DNA from: SIRX01 sp965214475 | GTDB lineage: Bacteria; Actinomycetota; Rubrobacteria; Rubrobacterales; Rubrobacteraceae | Length of the DNA stretch: 64,000 nt | Assembly: GCA_965214475.1 (NCBI GenBank) | Contig: OZ243953.1 | Coordinates: 2,666,001-2,730,000 of the forward strand | Direction: 5' to 3' | Part shown: positions 54,204 to 62,907 of the stretch, in pieces | How the letters are laid out: each line of letters begins with the position of its first letter | Position numbering within the stretch: position 1 is the first letter of the stretch | Position numbers and translations under genes: made by a program | The notes under the pieces: generated by a model | Database searches by the model: none | Told to the model about the DNA's origin: nothing | What the model saw: the letters and a program-made list of their open reading frames with translations, nothing else

Positions 54204-54289
54204 AACTTCCTCCTTGAAATCGAGTTGACCTCTTTACGTTACTTAACTCGGGAGAAATCTATAGGCTTGTACAAAGTTGTGCATCTGCT

Positions 54290-54830
54290 GTGCGGCATAT
54301 TTTGGGAGAGAAGGTGGAATCCGGTGAGCAGCTACAGGCTCATCGAAATGGAGAGGACCAATCTTCTATCCCACTGATGTGCCGGACGCTCGGGATTCCG
54401 AGGAGCGGCTACCAAGACTGGAAGGTCAGGGCGCTCTCAGAGAGGAGATACGAGCAAGACACCATCACCAGCAAGATCCGCCAGATCAACCGCTAAACCT
54501 ACGGCTCACCAAGAGTGCACGCTGAGCTACTACACTCCACCGGAACCCAATGCTCCAGAAATAAAATGGCAAGACTCATGCGTCACGCCGGGCTACTGGG
54601 CTGCATGACGGGGCGTAAAGGGCGCACCGAGGCAATAGAGCCATTCCAGACAAGAATCTTTTGCAGAGAAGCTTCACGGCCACCCGGATAAACAAGGTCT
54701 GGGTGACATCATGTATGTCGCTACGCGGTAAGGCTACCTGTATCTGGCCTTCATCCCCGACCGAAAATGGAGTTCACACCAGATCCTAGACTTCTCTAGA
54801 AACGCTGCTTATTGACCCAGGAGACCAAAC
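54290..54830 (+). mobile_element. Degraded IS3-family element (orfB remnant)
   Basis: Fragments of an IS3 orfB read in different frames: SSYRLIEMERTNLLSH, then LGIPRSGYQDWKVRALSER, ITSKIRQINR, TAA, TYGSPRVHAELLHSTG, and later a shifted DIMYVATR...YLYLAFIPD. That is the HTH_21 region and the start of the integrase core, with several stops and frameshifts and no terminal repeat I can place. It sits between the divergent SDR and WbaP genes and may have carried or replaced a promoter. Confidence 0.75.
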
Positions 54831-54884
54831 AAATTATGCCACCTGGCTGATGTACCGGCCTCCGTGTCCCCTTAGCATGAGCCT

Positions 54885-56432
54885 GTGAAAAATTACGAAA
54901 CAACAGTCGATAGCAATCAGGAGAGTAACTTGGCCACGCACGGGGCTGCAGGACTGAATTATTTGCACGCCTCCAGCAGTGTGTCGAGTACATCCTACTG
55001 TGCAGACAAGCTCTCTGGACGGCGGAGAACGATCTGGAGGCAGCGTCTAGTCAATTTGGTGCTGATCTTGTCGGACGCCATATTGGCATTTCTAGTCTGC
55101 GGGGTAGCTTTCGCATTCCAAGGAGTGTGGGGAAGCGGCTTGCCTTCGAGCGCTACTATTAATGGTGTCTTGCCTGGCATGGCAGTGTGGATGGGGCTGC
55201 GAGCCTTACTCGGTTTGTATCCCGGATACGGGTTGAATCACGTAGAAGAGTTGCAGAGACAAACCTACGCGGTACTAGCTACGTTGGCCGTAATGGCGAT
55301 TTTCGCTGTTGCCTTGCAAGTAGGAGACTTGGTTAGCCGACTGATACTCGCTTTTAGCTTCTTCGGTCTCTTGGTGGTTGCTCCGGTGTTTCGGCAGCTT
55401 GTGAAGTGGTGGGCCAGGAAAATCGGGCTTTGGGGCAAGCCGGTGATAGTGTTCAGCTCCGGCGAACCCGGTGGGCGCATCGTGACTCTGCTGGACAAGG
55501 AGCGGGAACTCGGATACGTACCAGTCGCCGTCTTTGGCAACCAATCGGGCCTGGCGAAGAACCGATTTACTACGATGCCCGACGAGAGCAGCCTGGCCGA
55601 AGCGCTGACGCTCTCGGAAACCTGTGGAATCGATACCATCATTATTGCCATGCCTCATACTCGTAGGGAAGATCTAGAAAGGCTCGTCAACTGGGCGAGC
55701 CTGACCTTTCAGCGCGTTGTGGTCGTTCCCAACCTGGAAGGGGTGACTAATTCCGCAGTGGTGGCCCGAGATTTAGCAGGAGTCTTCGGCGTAGAGATCC
55801 GATACAATCTGCTGAATCCTTCGGTTCGTCGGATAAAGCGGGCAATGGACCTGACATTGACCGTGATCGGTAGCATCTTCGTTCTTCCAATAATGGTGAC
55901 GCTTTCTTTGCTCGTATGGCTGGAGTCTAGGGGAGCGATCTTTTACCGCGACGAGCGGATGGGGCGCAATGGTTGTTCATTCGCGTGCCTGAAGTTCCGT
56001 ACGATGGTACCGAACGCGGAGACCGTGCTACAACAATTGCTCAAAGATGATCCTGAAGCCAGAGAGGAATATTCTAAATATCATAAGCTGCGCAACGACC
56101 CGCGGATCACCCGTGTTGGACGTTTCTTGCGCAAGACTAGCTTAGACGAGTTGCCACAACTCTACAATGTTTTGAAGGGAGAGATGAGTCTAGTCGGCCC
56201 TAGACCCTACTTGCCACGCGAATCTGGCGACATTGGGGTAGCCCAGAGCGAAATACTACGTGTTCATCCCGGCATCACAGGACCCTGGCAGGTCGGCGGG
56301 CGTAGCCATACCTCCTTCGGTGAAAGGGTCAGGATCGATGCTTATTACGTGCGCAACTGGTCTGTGTGGCTGGATCTCGTAATTTTGGCTCGTACCGTGA
56401 AGACTCTGTTGCTGGATCGTAGCTCTTACTAG
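54885..56432 (+). CDS. Polyprenyl-phosphate hexose-1-phosphate transferase (WbaP/WcaJ-like)
   Basis: 515 residues from GTG 54885. Five N-terminal helices (LVLILSDAILAFLVCGVAFAF and others) lead to a CoA-binding-like cytoplasmic domain (VIVFSSGEPGGRIVTLLDKE). The C-terminal transferase starts RIKRAMDLTLTVIGSIFVLP and has FYRDERMGRNG, CLKFRTMVPNAE, DELPQLYNVLKGEMSLVGPRPYLPRE in parts. It starts the lipid-linked unit by moving hexose-1-phosphate from UDP-sugar to undecaprenyl phosphate. This is the committed step for the cluster. The ribosome site is weak. Intact. Confidence 0.93.
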   Translation: MKNYETTVDSNQESNLATHGAAGLNYLHASSSVSSTSYCADKLSGRRRTIWRQRLVNLVLILSDAILAFLVCGVAFAFQGVWGSGLPSSATINGVLPGMAVWMGLRALLGLYPGYGLNHVEELQRQTYAVLATLAVMAIFAVALQVGDLVSRLILAFSFFGLLVVAPVFRQLVKWWARKIGLWGKPVIVFSSGEPGGRIVTLLDKERELGYVPVAVFGNQSGLAKNRFTTMPDESSLAEALTLSETCGIDTIIIAMPHTRREDLERLVNWASLTFQRVVVVPNLEGVTNSAVVARDLAGVFGVEIRYNLLNPSVRRIKRAMDLTLTVIGSIFVLPIMVTLSLLVWLESRGAIFYRDERMGRNGCSFACLKFRTMVPNAETVLQQLLKDDPEAREEYSKYHKLRNDPRITRVGRFLRKTSLDELPQLYNVLKGEMSLVGPRPYLPRESGDIGVAQSEILRVHPGITGPWQVGGRSHTSFGERVRIDAYYVRNWSVWLDLVILARTVKTLLLDRSSY

Positions 56433-56441
56433 ATTCAGTCT

Positions 56442-57431
56442 ATGAACGCTGCTTGGGAAAACCGCGATCCGGAAGAGAAACTCGTCCGCCGCCTGGTGGA
56501 CAACGCTCCCGATGTTATGGTGGTGCTCGAAACTGACTTCACCGTGCGCTACGTGACGCCGTCGGCGGAGCAGGTATTGGGTTAAAGGTCCGAGGAAATG
56601 ACAGGCGCCAATCTCTCAGACTATCTGCCTCCGAAAGATGTTCGGCCGGTTCAAAAAATATTGACGGAGGAGCAATCCGAAAACTACGAAGGAACCCTTG
56701 ATCTGAAAGTGCGGCACCGGGATGGTTTCTGGCGCTACGTGGAGATGCAGGCCAAGAACCTCGTCGACGACCCTGAAGTCGAAGGGACATTGGTTTACTT
56801 ACGAGACATCACGGAGCACAAGACTCTGCAAAACGCGCTGGCATACCGGGCGTTTCATGATCCGCTGACCGGATTGCCCAATCGTCGAATGTTCATCAAT
56901 AACTTAGAACATGCACTGATCCGGGCTGGACGGGACGGCAGCCGGGTTACCGTGCTGCACGTGGATTTGAACAACTTCAAGAACATAAGCGATACTTTTG
57001 GGCATGAGGTCGGGGATCAGTGTCTCATTGCCGTAGGTTCTCGTCTGCGGTCTTGCTTGAGGAACATAGATACCGTCGCGCGATTTGGCGGCGATGAATT
57101 TACCATTCTGCTTGAAGGCGACACGAAAGATGATCAAACACAGCAGGTTATGGGGAGAATTGCAGAGGTTTTCAAGAAGCCTATAGAGTTTGCTAGATAT
57201 GAATTACAGGCTACGGCGAGTATTGGCGCCGCTTCGAGCACCCACGCTTTGAACCAGATCGAGGATTTATTGCACGCTGCGGATATAGCTATGTATCAGA
57301 CCAAGAAAAGACATAGCAGATCCTCCAGAGTCAAGGGAAGAAGAGCCTCCACTAGTAGCCTCAACCGTTCCTCCGAGCAAGATGAGTACGAACATTACAT
57401 AGAGTGGCAGGCACTTGACACCCGCTGCTAG
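56442..57431 (+). pseudogene. PAS-GGDEF diguanylate cyclase interrupted by an in-frame TAA
   Basis: ATG 56442 opens a PAS domain (KLVRRLVDNAPDVMVVLETD) that meets TAA at 56583-56585 (codon 48). The same frame then gives SEEMTGANLSDYLPPKDVRP, YLRDITEHKTL, and a GGDEF domain: FHDPLTGLPNRRMFINNLEHA, LHVDLNNFKNISDTFGHEVG, ARFGGDEFTILLEG. The active GGDEF motif and the RxxD inhibitory site (RNID, five residues before) are intact. Without the stop it would make c-di-GMP. A product from ATG 56598 would lack the first PAS half. It starts 10 bases after the WbaP stop. Confidence 0.85.
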
Positions 57432-57549
57432 CCAGGAGAGCTTTCATACGAAAGCTGAGAGATGTTCTCCGTGCAGAAACGTACTCGACCCGTAATGGAA
57501 GACAAGAGACTAACCGCCAGGTATTTGAAGGCAAACAGAAAGGAGAACC

Positions 57550-57939
57550 GTGCTGAACCTTACGCAAATAACAGAGATAGAGAAGCCTTGGGGACGTTTC
57601 GAACAATATACTCATAACTTACCTTGCACGGTCAAGATCATCACGGTCGCCTCTGGCGGCGTTCTCTCGCGTCAGTATCATCATCAGCGCGATGAGCTAT
57701 GGATCGTACTGGATCCGGGAGTCTGCGTCGAGCTAAATAGGGAATCCTTTTACCCTGAGCCTGGAGAAAAGCTCTTCATACCCCATGGAACAGTACACCG
57801 CCTCTCTGCACCGGGGGGTGATCCGGTGCGTGTACTGGAAGTGTCTTTCGGTCTCTTTGATGAAGAGGATATAGTTCGCCTGGATGATGTCTACGGCCGC
57901 ACAAGGTCAGATAGTGTGCCGACAACGACGTTCGAATAG
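57550..57939 (+). CDS. Phosphomannose isomerase type II-like cupin
   Basis: 129 residues from GTG 57550 behind AAAGGAGAA. EKPWGRFEQYTHNLPCTVKII is the typical start of mannose-6-phosphate isomerase-type cupins, with metal ligands in SRQYHHQRDELWIVLDPG and FIPHGTVHRLSAPG. It may interconvert fructose-6-P and mannose-6-P to feed GDP-mannose, but a stand-alone cupin can also be a sugar-binding or other isomerase. Intact. Confidence 0.8.
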   Translation: MLNLTQITEIEKPWGRFEQYTHNLPCTVKIITVASGGVLSRQYHHQRDELWIVLDPGVCVELNRESFYPEPGEKLFIPHGTVHRLSAPGGDPVRVLEVSFGLFDEEDIVRLDDVYGRTRSDSVPTTTFE

Positions 57940-58159
57940 AGGCTTGAATCGTGTGCGGTGACCGGACCTAGTTCTCCATACCACTCACAGTGGGAGTCTT
58001 TGTACGGATTCTAGCTGCTCTGGCGGTATAGAGTCCTGGTATCCTCAGAGCTTCGATGGCCGCGAACTCTGCAAGTGTTATTTATCTCAACTATCCAAGA
58101 GGCATGTAGTGACCACGATAATCCTCAAGCAGTATCTGCGTCTCCTTCAGATGGACGAA
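57940..58159. other. Spacer with no recognisable gene
   Basis: I see nothing coding; scattered short frames only. It leads into the decayed PAS-GGDEF sequence. Confidence 0.3.
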
Positions 58160-58715
58160 CAATTATCCTCTAGATAAGGTTACGGTCTTAGACGCTGACT
58201 CTACAATCCGTTTCGCAAGCCCCGTCACGCAGATGGTTCGAGCCGTTACCTCGAAGCGATTATAATCGAATTATCAGATGGTGCGGGCCCAACGCATATC
58301 ACGTCCGGGATGTTACAGAGCGCAAAAGCCTCCTGGAGGGCGAGCTTGTTCGTAGGTCATTCCACGGACCCCTTGACGGGGCTTGCGAATTGCGCCTTGT
58401 TTATGGATCGCTTGGAACAAGTATTGTACCGTCTCGCCCAGCAAAATCCGCCCGTTACCGTACTCTTTATCGAGGTCGATAATTTCAAGTCCGTCAATGA
58501 CAGAGTGGGACATACTTTGAAAGACTAAGCACTCATCACTAAGGGTTAGTTCGTAAGGGTTTGCTTGAGGCCCACTGATACTGCTGCGCGCTTTGGCAGA
58601 GATGAGTTTCCCGTACTTCCTGGAAATGTCGAAGACGCGGATAGCGCGGCCCACATTGCAGTTCGCATCCCACAGTCTTTGAGAACTCTCTTAGAGCTTA
58701 TCCAGAAACCACGAT
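58160..58715 (+). pseudogene. Decayed PAS-GGDEF gene
   Basis: Pieces in several frames: VLDADSTIRFASPVTQMV (PAS start), DVTERKSLLEGELVRRSFH (PAS exit), DPLTGLANCALFMDRLEQVL, VTVLFIEVDNFKSVNDRVGH, then stops, then DTAARFGRDEFPVLPGN (GGDEF motif as GRDEF). Several stops and frameshifts. It is a second copy of the type at 56442 but much more eroded, and its signature Gly-Gly-Asp-Glu-Phe is altered. Confidence 0.75.
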
Positions 58716-58763
58716 AACGTTTGGGTGTAGTTGATAGAGAGGTTTTCAAGAGACAGAGAAAAG

Positions 58764-58926
58764 ATGCCAAAAACCAAGCCGTGGACGGTGAGCGATGAGT
58801 TTTGGGAGCGGGTCGAGCCATTGATCCCTCCGGCACCTTCACACGCCGAGGGTGGCAGACCGCGCATCTCAGATCGCAAGGTGTTTGAGGCGATGGTCTA
58901 CGTACTGCGTACTGGAATTACCTCGG
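58764..58926 (+). pseudogene. IS5-family transposase N-terminal fragment
   Basis: ATG 58764: MPKTKPWTVSDEFWERVEPL, then PRISDRKVFEAMVYVLRTGI, the usual start of IS5-group transposases. Coding stops at the left end of the IS3 element at about 58927. Confidence 0.8.
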
Positions 58927-58945
58927 TTTCGTGGACGGGTAGCAT

Positions 58946-59305
58946 CTACGCCACAGCCACTCCTTCCATTGTAGCCTCTTCGTAGTCGACAGGACTCCGG
59001 TAGCTCAACGCCGAATGCAGCCTACGTCGATTGTAGAACCCTTCCAGGTACTCGAAGATGGCGCTCCTGGCTACTTCCCGATCAGGAAAGCGGCGCCGAT
59101 GCACGAGCTCGGTCTTGAGGGTGGCGATGAAGCTCTCGGCCATAGCGTTGTCCAGGGCGGTCCCGGTCCTCCCCATCGAAGGAACGATGCCGACCTCTTC
59201 GAGGCGCTTGCCAAAGGAGAGGGCTGTATACTGCGAGCCACGGTCGGATAGCATCGCTACCGGGTAGCTGGCCTTCTCCGCATCGATGAGCTTGAAAACA
59301 CTCAC
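58946..59305 (-). pseudogene. IS3-family OrfB with a large in-frame internal deletion
   Basis: 119 residues: MSVFKLIDAEKASYPVA (native start) jumps straight to MLSDRGSQYTALSFGKRLEE, the second half of the integrase core. The first catalytic Asp and the HTH_21 region are gone (about 160 residues missing); the second Asp (SDRGSQY) and Glu (AESFIATLKTEL) remain. The join keeps frame, so the short protein is still openly translated. Confidence 0.8.
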
Positions 59306-59604
59306 CGACCCCCGATCTCCTCTCTGACGAAAAAGGCCGTTGCTTTTCGGAGGATCTCTTTCTCCTGGCGCAGGGTCTTTACCTCACGCCTGAGCTTGCG
59401 CAACTCCTCCTTCTCCTCGGTGATGAGTCCTTCACGTTCACCTTCGTCGATCTCGTCCTGGTTTACCCAGCTCCTGAGGGTGCCATCGGAGACACCGATC
59501 TCCCGGGCGATGCCGGGGATGGGATGTTGCTCATTGGAGGCTCTAACCAGCCGGATAGCTTCTCGGCGAAACTCCGGTGGATAGGCTGGATTTGTTGGTG
59601 GCAC
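59302..59604 (-). CDS. IS3-family OrfA (HTH protein)
   Basis: 100 residues, intact: MPPTNPAYPPEFRREAIRLV, then GIAREIGVSDGTLRSWVNQDE (HTH) and a coiled-coil-like ELRKLRREVKTLRQEKEILRKA leucine zipper typical of IS3 OrfA. It overlaps orfB by 4 bases (59302-59305), where a -1 frameshift would normally make OrfAB. Confidence 0.85.
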   Translation of the reverse strand: MPPTNPAYPPEFRREAIRLVRASNEQHPIPGIAREIGVSDGTLRSWVNQDEIDEGEREGLITEEKEELRKLRREVKTLRQEKEILRKATAFFVREEIGGR

Positions 59605-59665
59605 TGCTCTCCTTTCCGCGTACTGTTCTCAGTCTGAAACAGTCCACGGAACCGATGCAAGTCCA

Positions 59666-59824
59666 GTACAGGCATCCAGTGGAATGCGCTGTCAAGAGCA
59701 CTCGTGGCTCGATCACTCTCGGAGACTACTGGTGCGCTGGGAGAAGAAGACTGAGAACTATCTGGCGTTCATCCATCTTGCCTGCGCCCAGCTCATCTTC
59801 TCTAAGCTATTAGTTTCCGGATAA
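59666..59824 (+). pseudogene. IS5-family transposase C-terminal fragment
   Basis: STGIQWNALSRA followed, one base out of frame, by SWLDHSRRLLVRWEKKTENYLAFIHLACAQLIF given in parts, ending TAA 59822-59824. The residues between these IS5 segments (most of the DDE core) are deleted. The left and right IS5 parts overlap at TGI but differ in sequence, so they may come from two copies. Confidence 0.75.
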
Positions 59825-60318
59825 GAACTTAGTCTTGGGTAGCCGCGAGCTACACATAGCAGCCAGCATTGGAGTGGCCATGAGCGCGTCCGGCCCGGTT
59901 CGGACGGGAGGTCTGCTTCTCACTGCGGATGCTGCAATGTTTTGAGCGAAAGAAAGAGAAGAATCCAGCTACACCGTACACGAAACTAACGTTCGCGGTG
60001 AAACCGATGGCCAAACGAACCTGGAAACGATTCATACTGTGCACTTTGCAATACACAGCATTCAGCGGAACTACGCAAGCTTTCCGGGGGCTCGGGCCCG
60101 GATCGAAAAGTCTTTACTTTGCCGGAGTATGTCAACAGTGGTACCGGACAAGGAGAAACTCGTGATACTTATGGGCACGTCAAGGCGACCTATCGCGCTT
60201 CTGCCCGCCAGATTCTAGAGTATATTGAACTTCTAGTAGCTTCGTCGAAAAGGGTGAGTGTGAACTAAAGGTTCCAGAGACCGTACGCGCAATAAAAAAC
60301 TTGTGAGGAGGTTAGATC
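59825..60318. other. Decayed spacer with a possible recombinase tail
   Basis: No intact gene. Near 60164-60268 a frame ends DTYGHVKATYRASARQILEY...VSVN, resembling the C-terminus of tyrosine recombinases (the catalytic Tyr motif DTYGH). Only about 35 residues, no upstream Arg-His-Arg residues. GAGGAGG (60303-60309) is the ribosome site of the next gene. Confidence 0.4.
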
Positions 60319-61737
60319 GTGGGTGAAAATTTTGATGTAGGAGTAGTAGGAACCGGATACGTAGGGTTGGTGACCGGGGCTTGCCTGGCACACATCGGGC
60401 ATCAGGTCACCTGCGTAGATAAAGACGAGGAGAAGGTCGGCGCATTAGAGGCAGGTCAGATGCCGATCTACGAGCCTTACTTGGAAAAGTTAGTCTCACG
60501 CAGTGCGGAAAGCGGAAAGCTACGCTTTGCTACTGATGTAGAAGAGATTGTAGAGAAGGCAGAAGTCGTTTTCATTGCGGTAGATACCCCCCAAGATGAT
60601 GATGGAGCGGCGGACCTTTCAAGCGTGGCAGCGGTAGCCCAGACTATTGGGCGGGCACTGGCTTCTTCCGAAAGGGAGAACCCTCTAGTAGTCGTAAACA
60701 AGAGCACCGTGCCGGTAGGTAGCGGTGACTATGTTTCTATGCTAGTACGAGAGGGCGCCAAAGAGGCAGCGAAGGGGGAAGCGAAGAGCGAAGCAAACTT
60801 TCGGGTAGTCTCGAACCCCGAGTTCTTGAGAGAAGGCAGCGCGGTATACGACTCGCTGTACCCCGACAGGATAGTGCTGGGTGCGGAAAGCCGGGAGGCT
60901 CTTGACACCATGCGCGCGGTCTACGAGCCAATAGTAGAGCAGAGCTTCCTTACAGAGTTAGACCCACGGCCCCGGGTTGCCGTACCTTTTGTGACGACCG
61001 ATCTGGCTAGTGCGGAGATGATCAAGTACGCGGCGAACGCTTTCCTTGCTACCAAGATCAGCTTTATAAACGAGATAGCCAACATCTGTGAGCTAGTAGG
61101 AGCCGACATCTCTAATATCGCCTCGGGTATCGGTCTGGACGAGCGCATCGGGCCACGCTTTCTTAGCGCGGGGATAGGTTGGGGAGGTTCGTGCTTTCCC
61201 AAAGATGTCGCGGCCCTGAGGTCTATCGCTCGCGAGTATGACTACACCCCGGCTATTCTGGATGCCGCAGTCAGTGTAAACGAGCGGCAGCGAAAACAAG
61301 TAGTAGCCAAACTACAGCGGGACCTGCACACCCTGAAAGGGAAGCGTATAGCTTTGCTGGGGCTCGCCTTCAAGCCAAACACCGACGACCTGAGAGAAGC
61401 CCCGAGCCTCCAGATAGCCGCCGCGTTGCATACTTTAGGAGCCAGGGTAGTAGGCTACGATCCGGTAGCCGGTAAGCAGGCGATCGCCAAAGTTGCCTCC
61501 GAACAGGGAGATTCCAGGGAGCCGTACCTCGAGGTAGTTTTCGACCCGTACGAGGCGCTAGAGGGTGCTCATGCTGTAGTGTTAGTTACGGAGTGGGAAG
61601 AGATCCGCAACCTAAACTTGGAGAAGGCGGCGGAGCTCATGGTAGAGTCGCCACTGCTAGTAGACGGTCGCAACGTTCTGGATCCTGAGGCCGTCAGGAA
61701 GGCCGGCATCCGCTACCGGAGCTTTGGGCGTGGCTAG
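60319..61737 (+). CDS. UDP-glucose 6-dehydrogenase
   Basis: 472 residues from GTG 60319 (GAGGAGG upstream). Two-step NAD oxidation of UDP-glucose to UDP-glucuronate. VGVVGTGYVGLVTGACLAHIG (NAD), NKSTVPVGSGDYV, the catalytic Cys292 in GIGWGGSCFPKDVAAL, and LAFKPNTDDLREAPSL. An unusual Ala/Lys/Glu insert (EGAKEAAKGEAKSEANF, about residues 146-163) lies before VVSNPEFLREGSA. The next gene overlaps it (decarboxylase), so UDP-glucuronate may go directly to UDP-xylose. Confidence 0.95.
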   Translation: MGENFDVGVVGTGYVGLVTGACLAHIGHQVTCVDKDEEKVGALEAGQMPIYEPYLEKLVSRSAESGKLRFATDVEEIVEKAEVVFIAVDTPQDDDGAADLSSVAAVAQTIGRALASSERENPLVVVNKSTVPVGSGDYVSMLVREGAKEAAKGEAKSEANFRVVSNPEFLREGSAVYDSLYPDRIVLGAESREALDTMRAVYEPIVEQSFLTELDPRPRVAVPFVTTDLASAEMIKYAANAFLATKISFINEIANICELVGADISNIASGIGLDERIGPRFLSAGIGWGGSCFPKDVAALRSIAREYDYTPAILDAAVSVNERQRKQVVAKLQRDLHTLKGKRIALLGLAFKPNTDDLREAPSLQIAAALHTLGARVVGYDPVAGKQAIAKVASEQGDSREPYLEVVFDPYEALEGAHAVVLVTEWEEIRNLNLEKAAELMVESPLLVDGRNVLDPEAVRKAGIRYRSFGRG

Positions 61738-62713
61738 CGCCGGAGCTAGAAAGCGGGTGCTCGTCACCGGGGGCGCAGGATTTATCGGCAGCCACCTCTG
61801 CGAGCGGCTTTTGGCCGAGGGCCACAAAGTGGTGTGTATGGACAACCTTCGCACCGGCTCGCTGGACAACATAGCGTCTTTCCGAGACAACACGGACTTC
61901 GAGTACGTGGAGCATGACGTGACCGACTACATAGACATCCCTGGTGAACTGGACGAGGTTTACCACTTCGCCTCTCCGGCAAGTCCCAAAGACTTCGAGC
62001 TTATCCCGATCCCGATCCTCAAAGTAGGAGCTTTGGGTACTTACAACTCTTTAGGGCTCGCGAAAGCGAAAGAAGCCAGGATACTGGTCGCTTCAACGAG
62101 CGAGGTGTATGGAGACCCGCTCGTCCATCCCCAGCCGGAGACGTACTGGGGCAATGTCAATCCCATCGGGATAAGGGGCGTTTACGACGAGGCCAAGCGT
62201 TACGCCGAGGCGATCACGCTGGCCTACCATCGCCACCACCGGGTCGATACCCGCATCGTCCGCATATTCAATACCTACGGGCCCCGGATGCGACCCGACG
62301 ACGGGCGTATGATCCCCAACTTTATCTCGCAGACGCTCTCTGGTAAGCCTCTCACCATCTACGGCGAAGGCACCCAGACTCGCAGCGTCCAGTACGTAGA
62401 CGACCTTGTAGAAGGGTCTTTGCGCTTGATGCACAGTTCTGAGACCCGTCCGGTAAACATCGGTAACCCCGTAGAGTACAGCGTAAAAGAGGTGGCGGAC
62501 CTTATTTTAGAGATATCCGGCAGCGAAAGCTCCATAACCTATAAGCCGCTTCCCGAAGACGACCCCAAGCAACGCTGCCCGGATATAACCCGGGCCAGAG
62601 AGGTCCTGAACTGGGAACCCAAAGTCTCCGCCCGTCAAGGACTCGAAGAAACTCTACAGTGGTTCGCAGGTACGTCAGGCGAACGTCAGGCTTATTCAGC
62701 GAAACAGCAGTAA
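61730..62713 (+). CDS. UDP-glucuronate decarboxylase (UDP-xylose synthase-like)
   Basis: 327 residues from GTG 61730, which overlaps the UGDH stop (TTG 61724 is an alternative). VLVTGGAGFIGSHLCERLL; DNLRTGSLDNIASF; the catalytic YDEAKRYAEAI; RIFNTYGPRMRPDDGRMIPNF. This is the UXS pattern of extended SDRs. It converts UDP-glucuronate to UDP-xylose. Together with UGDH this suggests uronic acid and/or xylose in the polymer. Confidence 0.9.
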   Translation: MASAGARKRVLVTGGAGFIGSHLCERLLAEGHKVVCMDNLRTGSLDNIASFRDNTDFEYVEHDVTDYIDIPGELDEVYHFASPASPKDFELIPIPILKVGALGTYNSLGLAKAKEARILVASTSEVYGDPLVHPQPETYWGNVNPIGIRGVYDEAKRYAEAITLAYHRHHRVDTRIVRIFNTYGPRMRPDDGRMIPNFISQTLSGKPLTIYGEGTQTRSVQYVDDLVEGSLRLMHSSETRPVNIGNPVEYSVKEVADLILEISGSESSITYKPLPEDDPKQRCPDITRAREVLNWEPKVSARQGLEETLQWFAGTSGERQAYSAKQQ

Positions 62714-62907
62714 AGTCACGAAAATCTGTTAGTGAACAAGCTTCAGATGGAGGGAGCTTTATAGTGAGGCCTATAGGAAGCAGACGATCTTCGACTCAAA
62801 GCTTCTAGACACCACCACATGGATTTTCGTTGGAAACACCGCGCTCAACCCGCTGAAGATAGCCTCGATGTGGACTTATCGGCTGCGCGGTGGAGCTAGC
62901 GACCGGT

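Larger units (their letters stand above)
58927..59651 (-). mobile_element. Internally deleted IS3-family element
   Basis: Ends TTTCGTGGAC (58927-58936) and GTCCACGGAA (59642-59651) are a near-perfect 10-bp inverted repeat. It encodes an intact orfA and an orfB from which about 160 residues are missing. It is inserted among IS5 transposase fragments. The element cannot move by its own transposase, but its ends may still be used by a full copy elsewhere. Confidence 0.75.

Noticed and set aside
59929..60165. Plus-strand frame of 78 codons
   Set aside because: No family match and competing frames over the same bases; only the DTYGH tail nearby hints at a recombinase.
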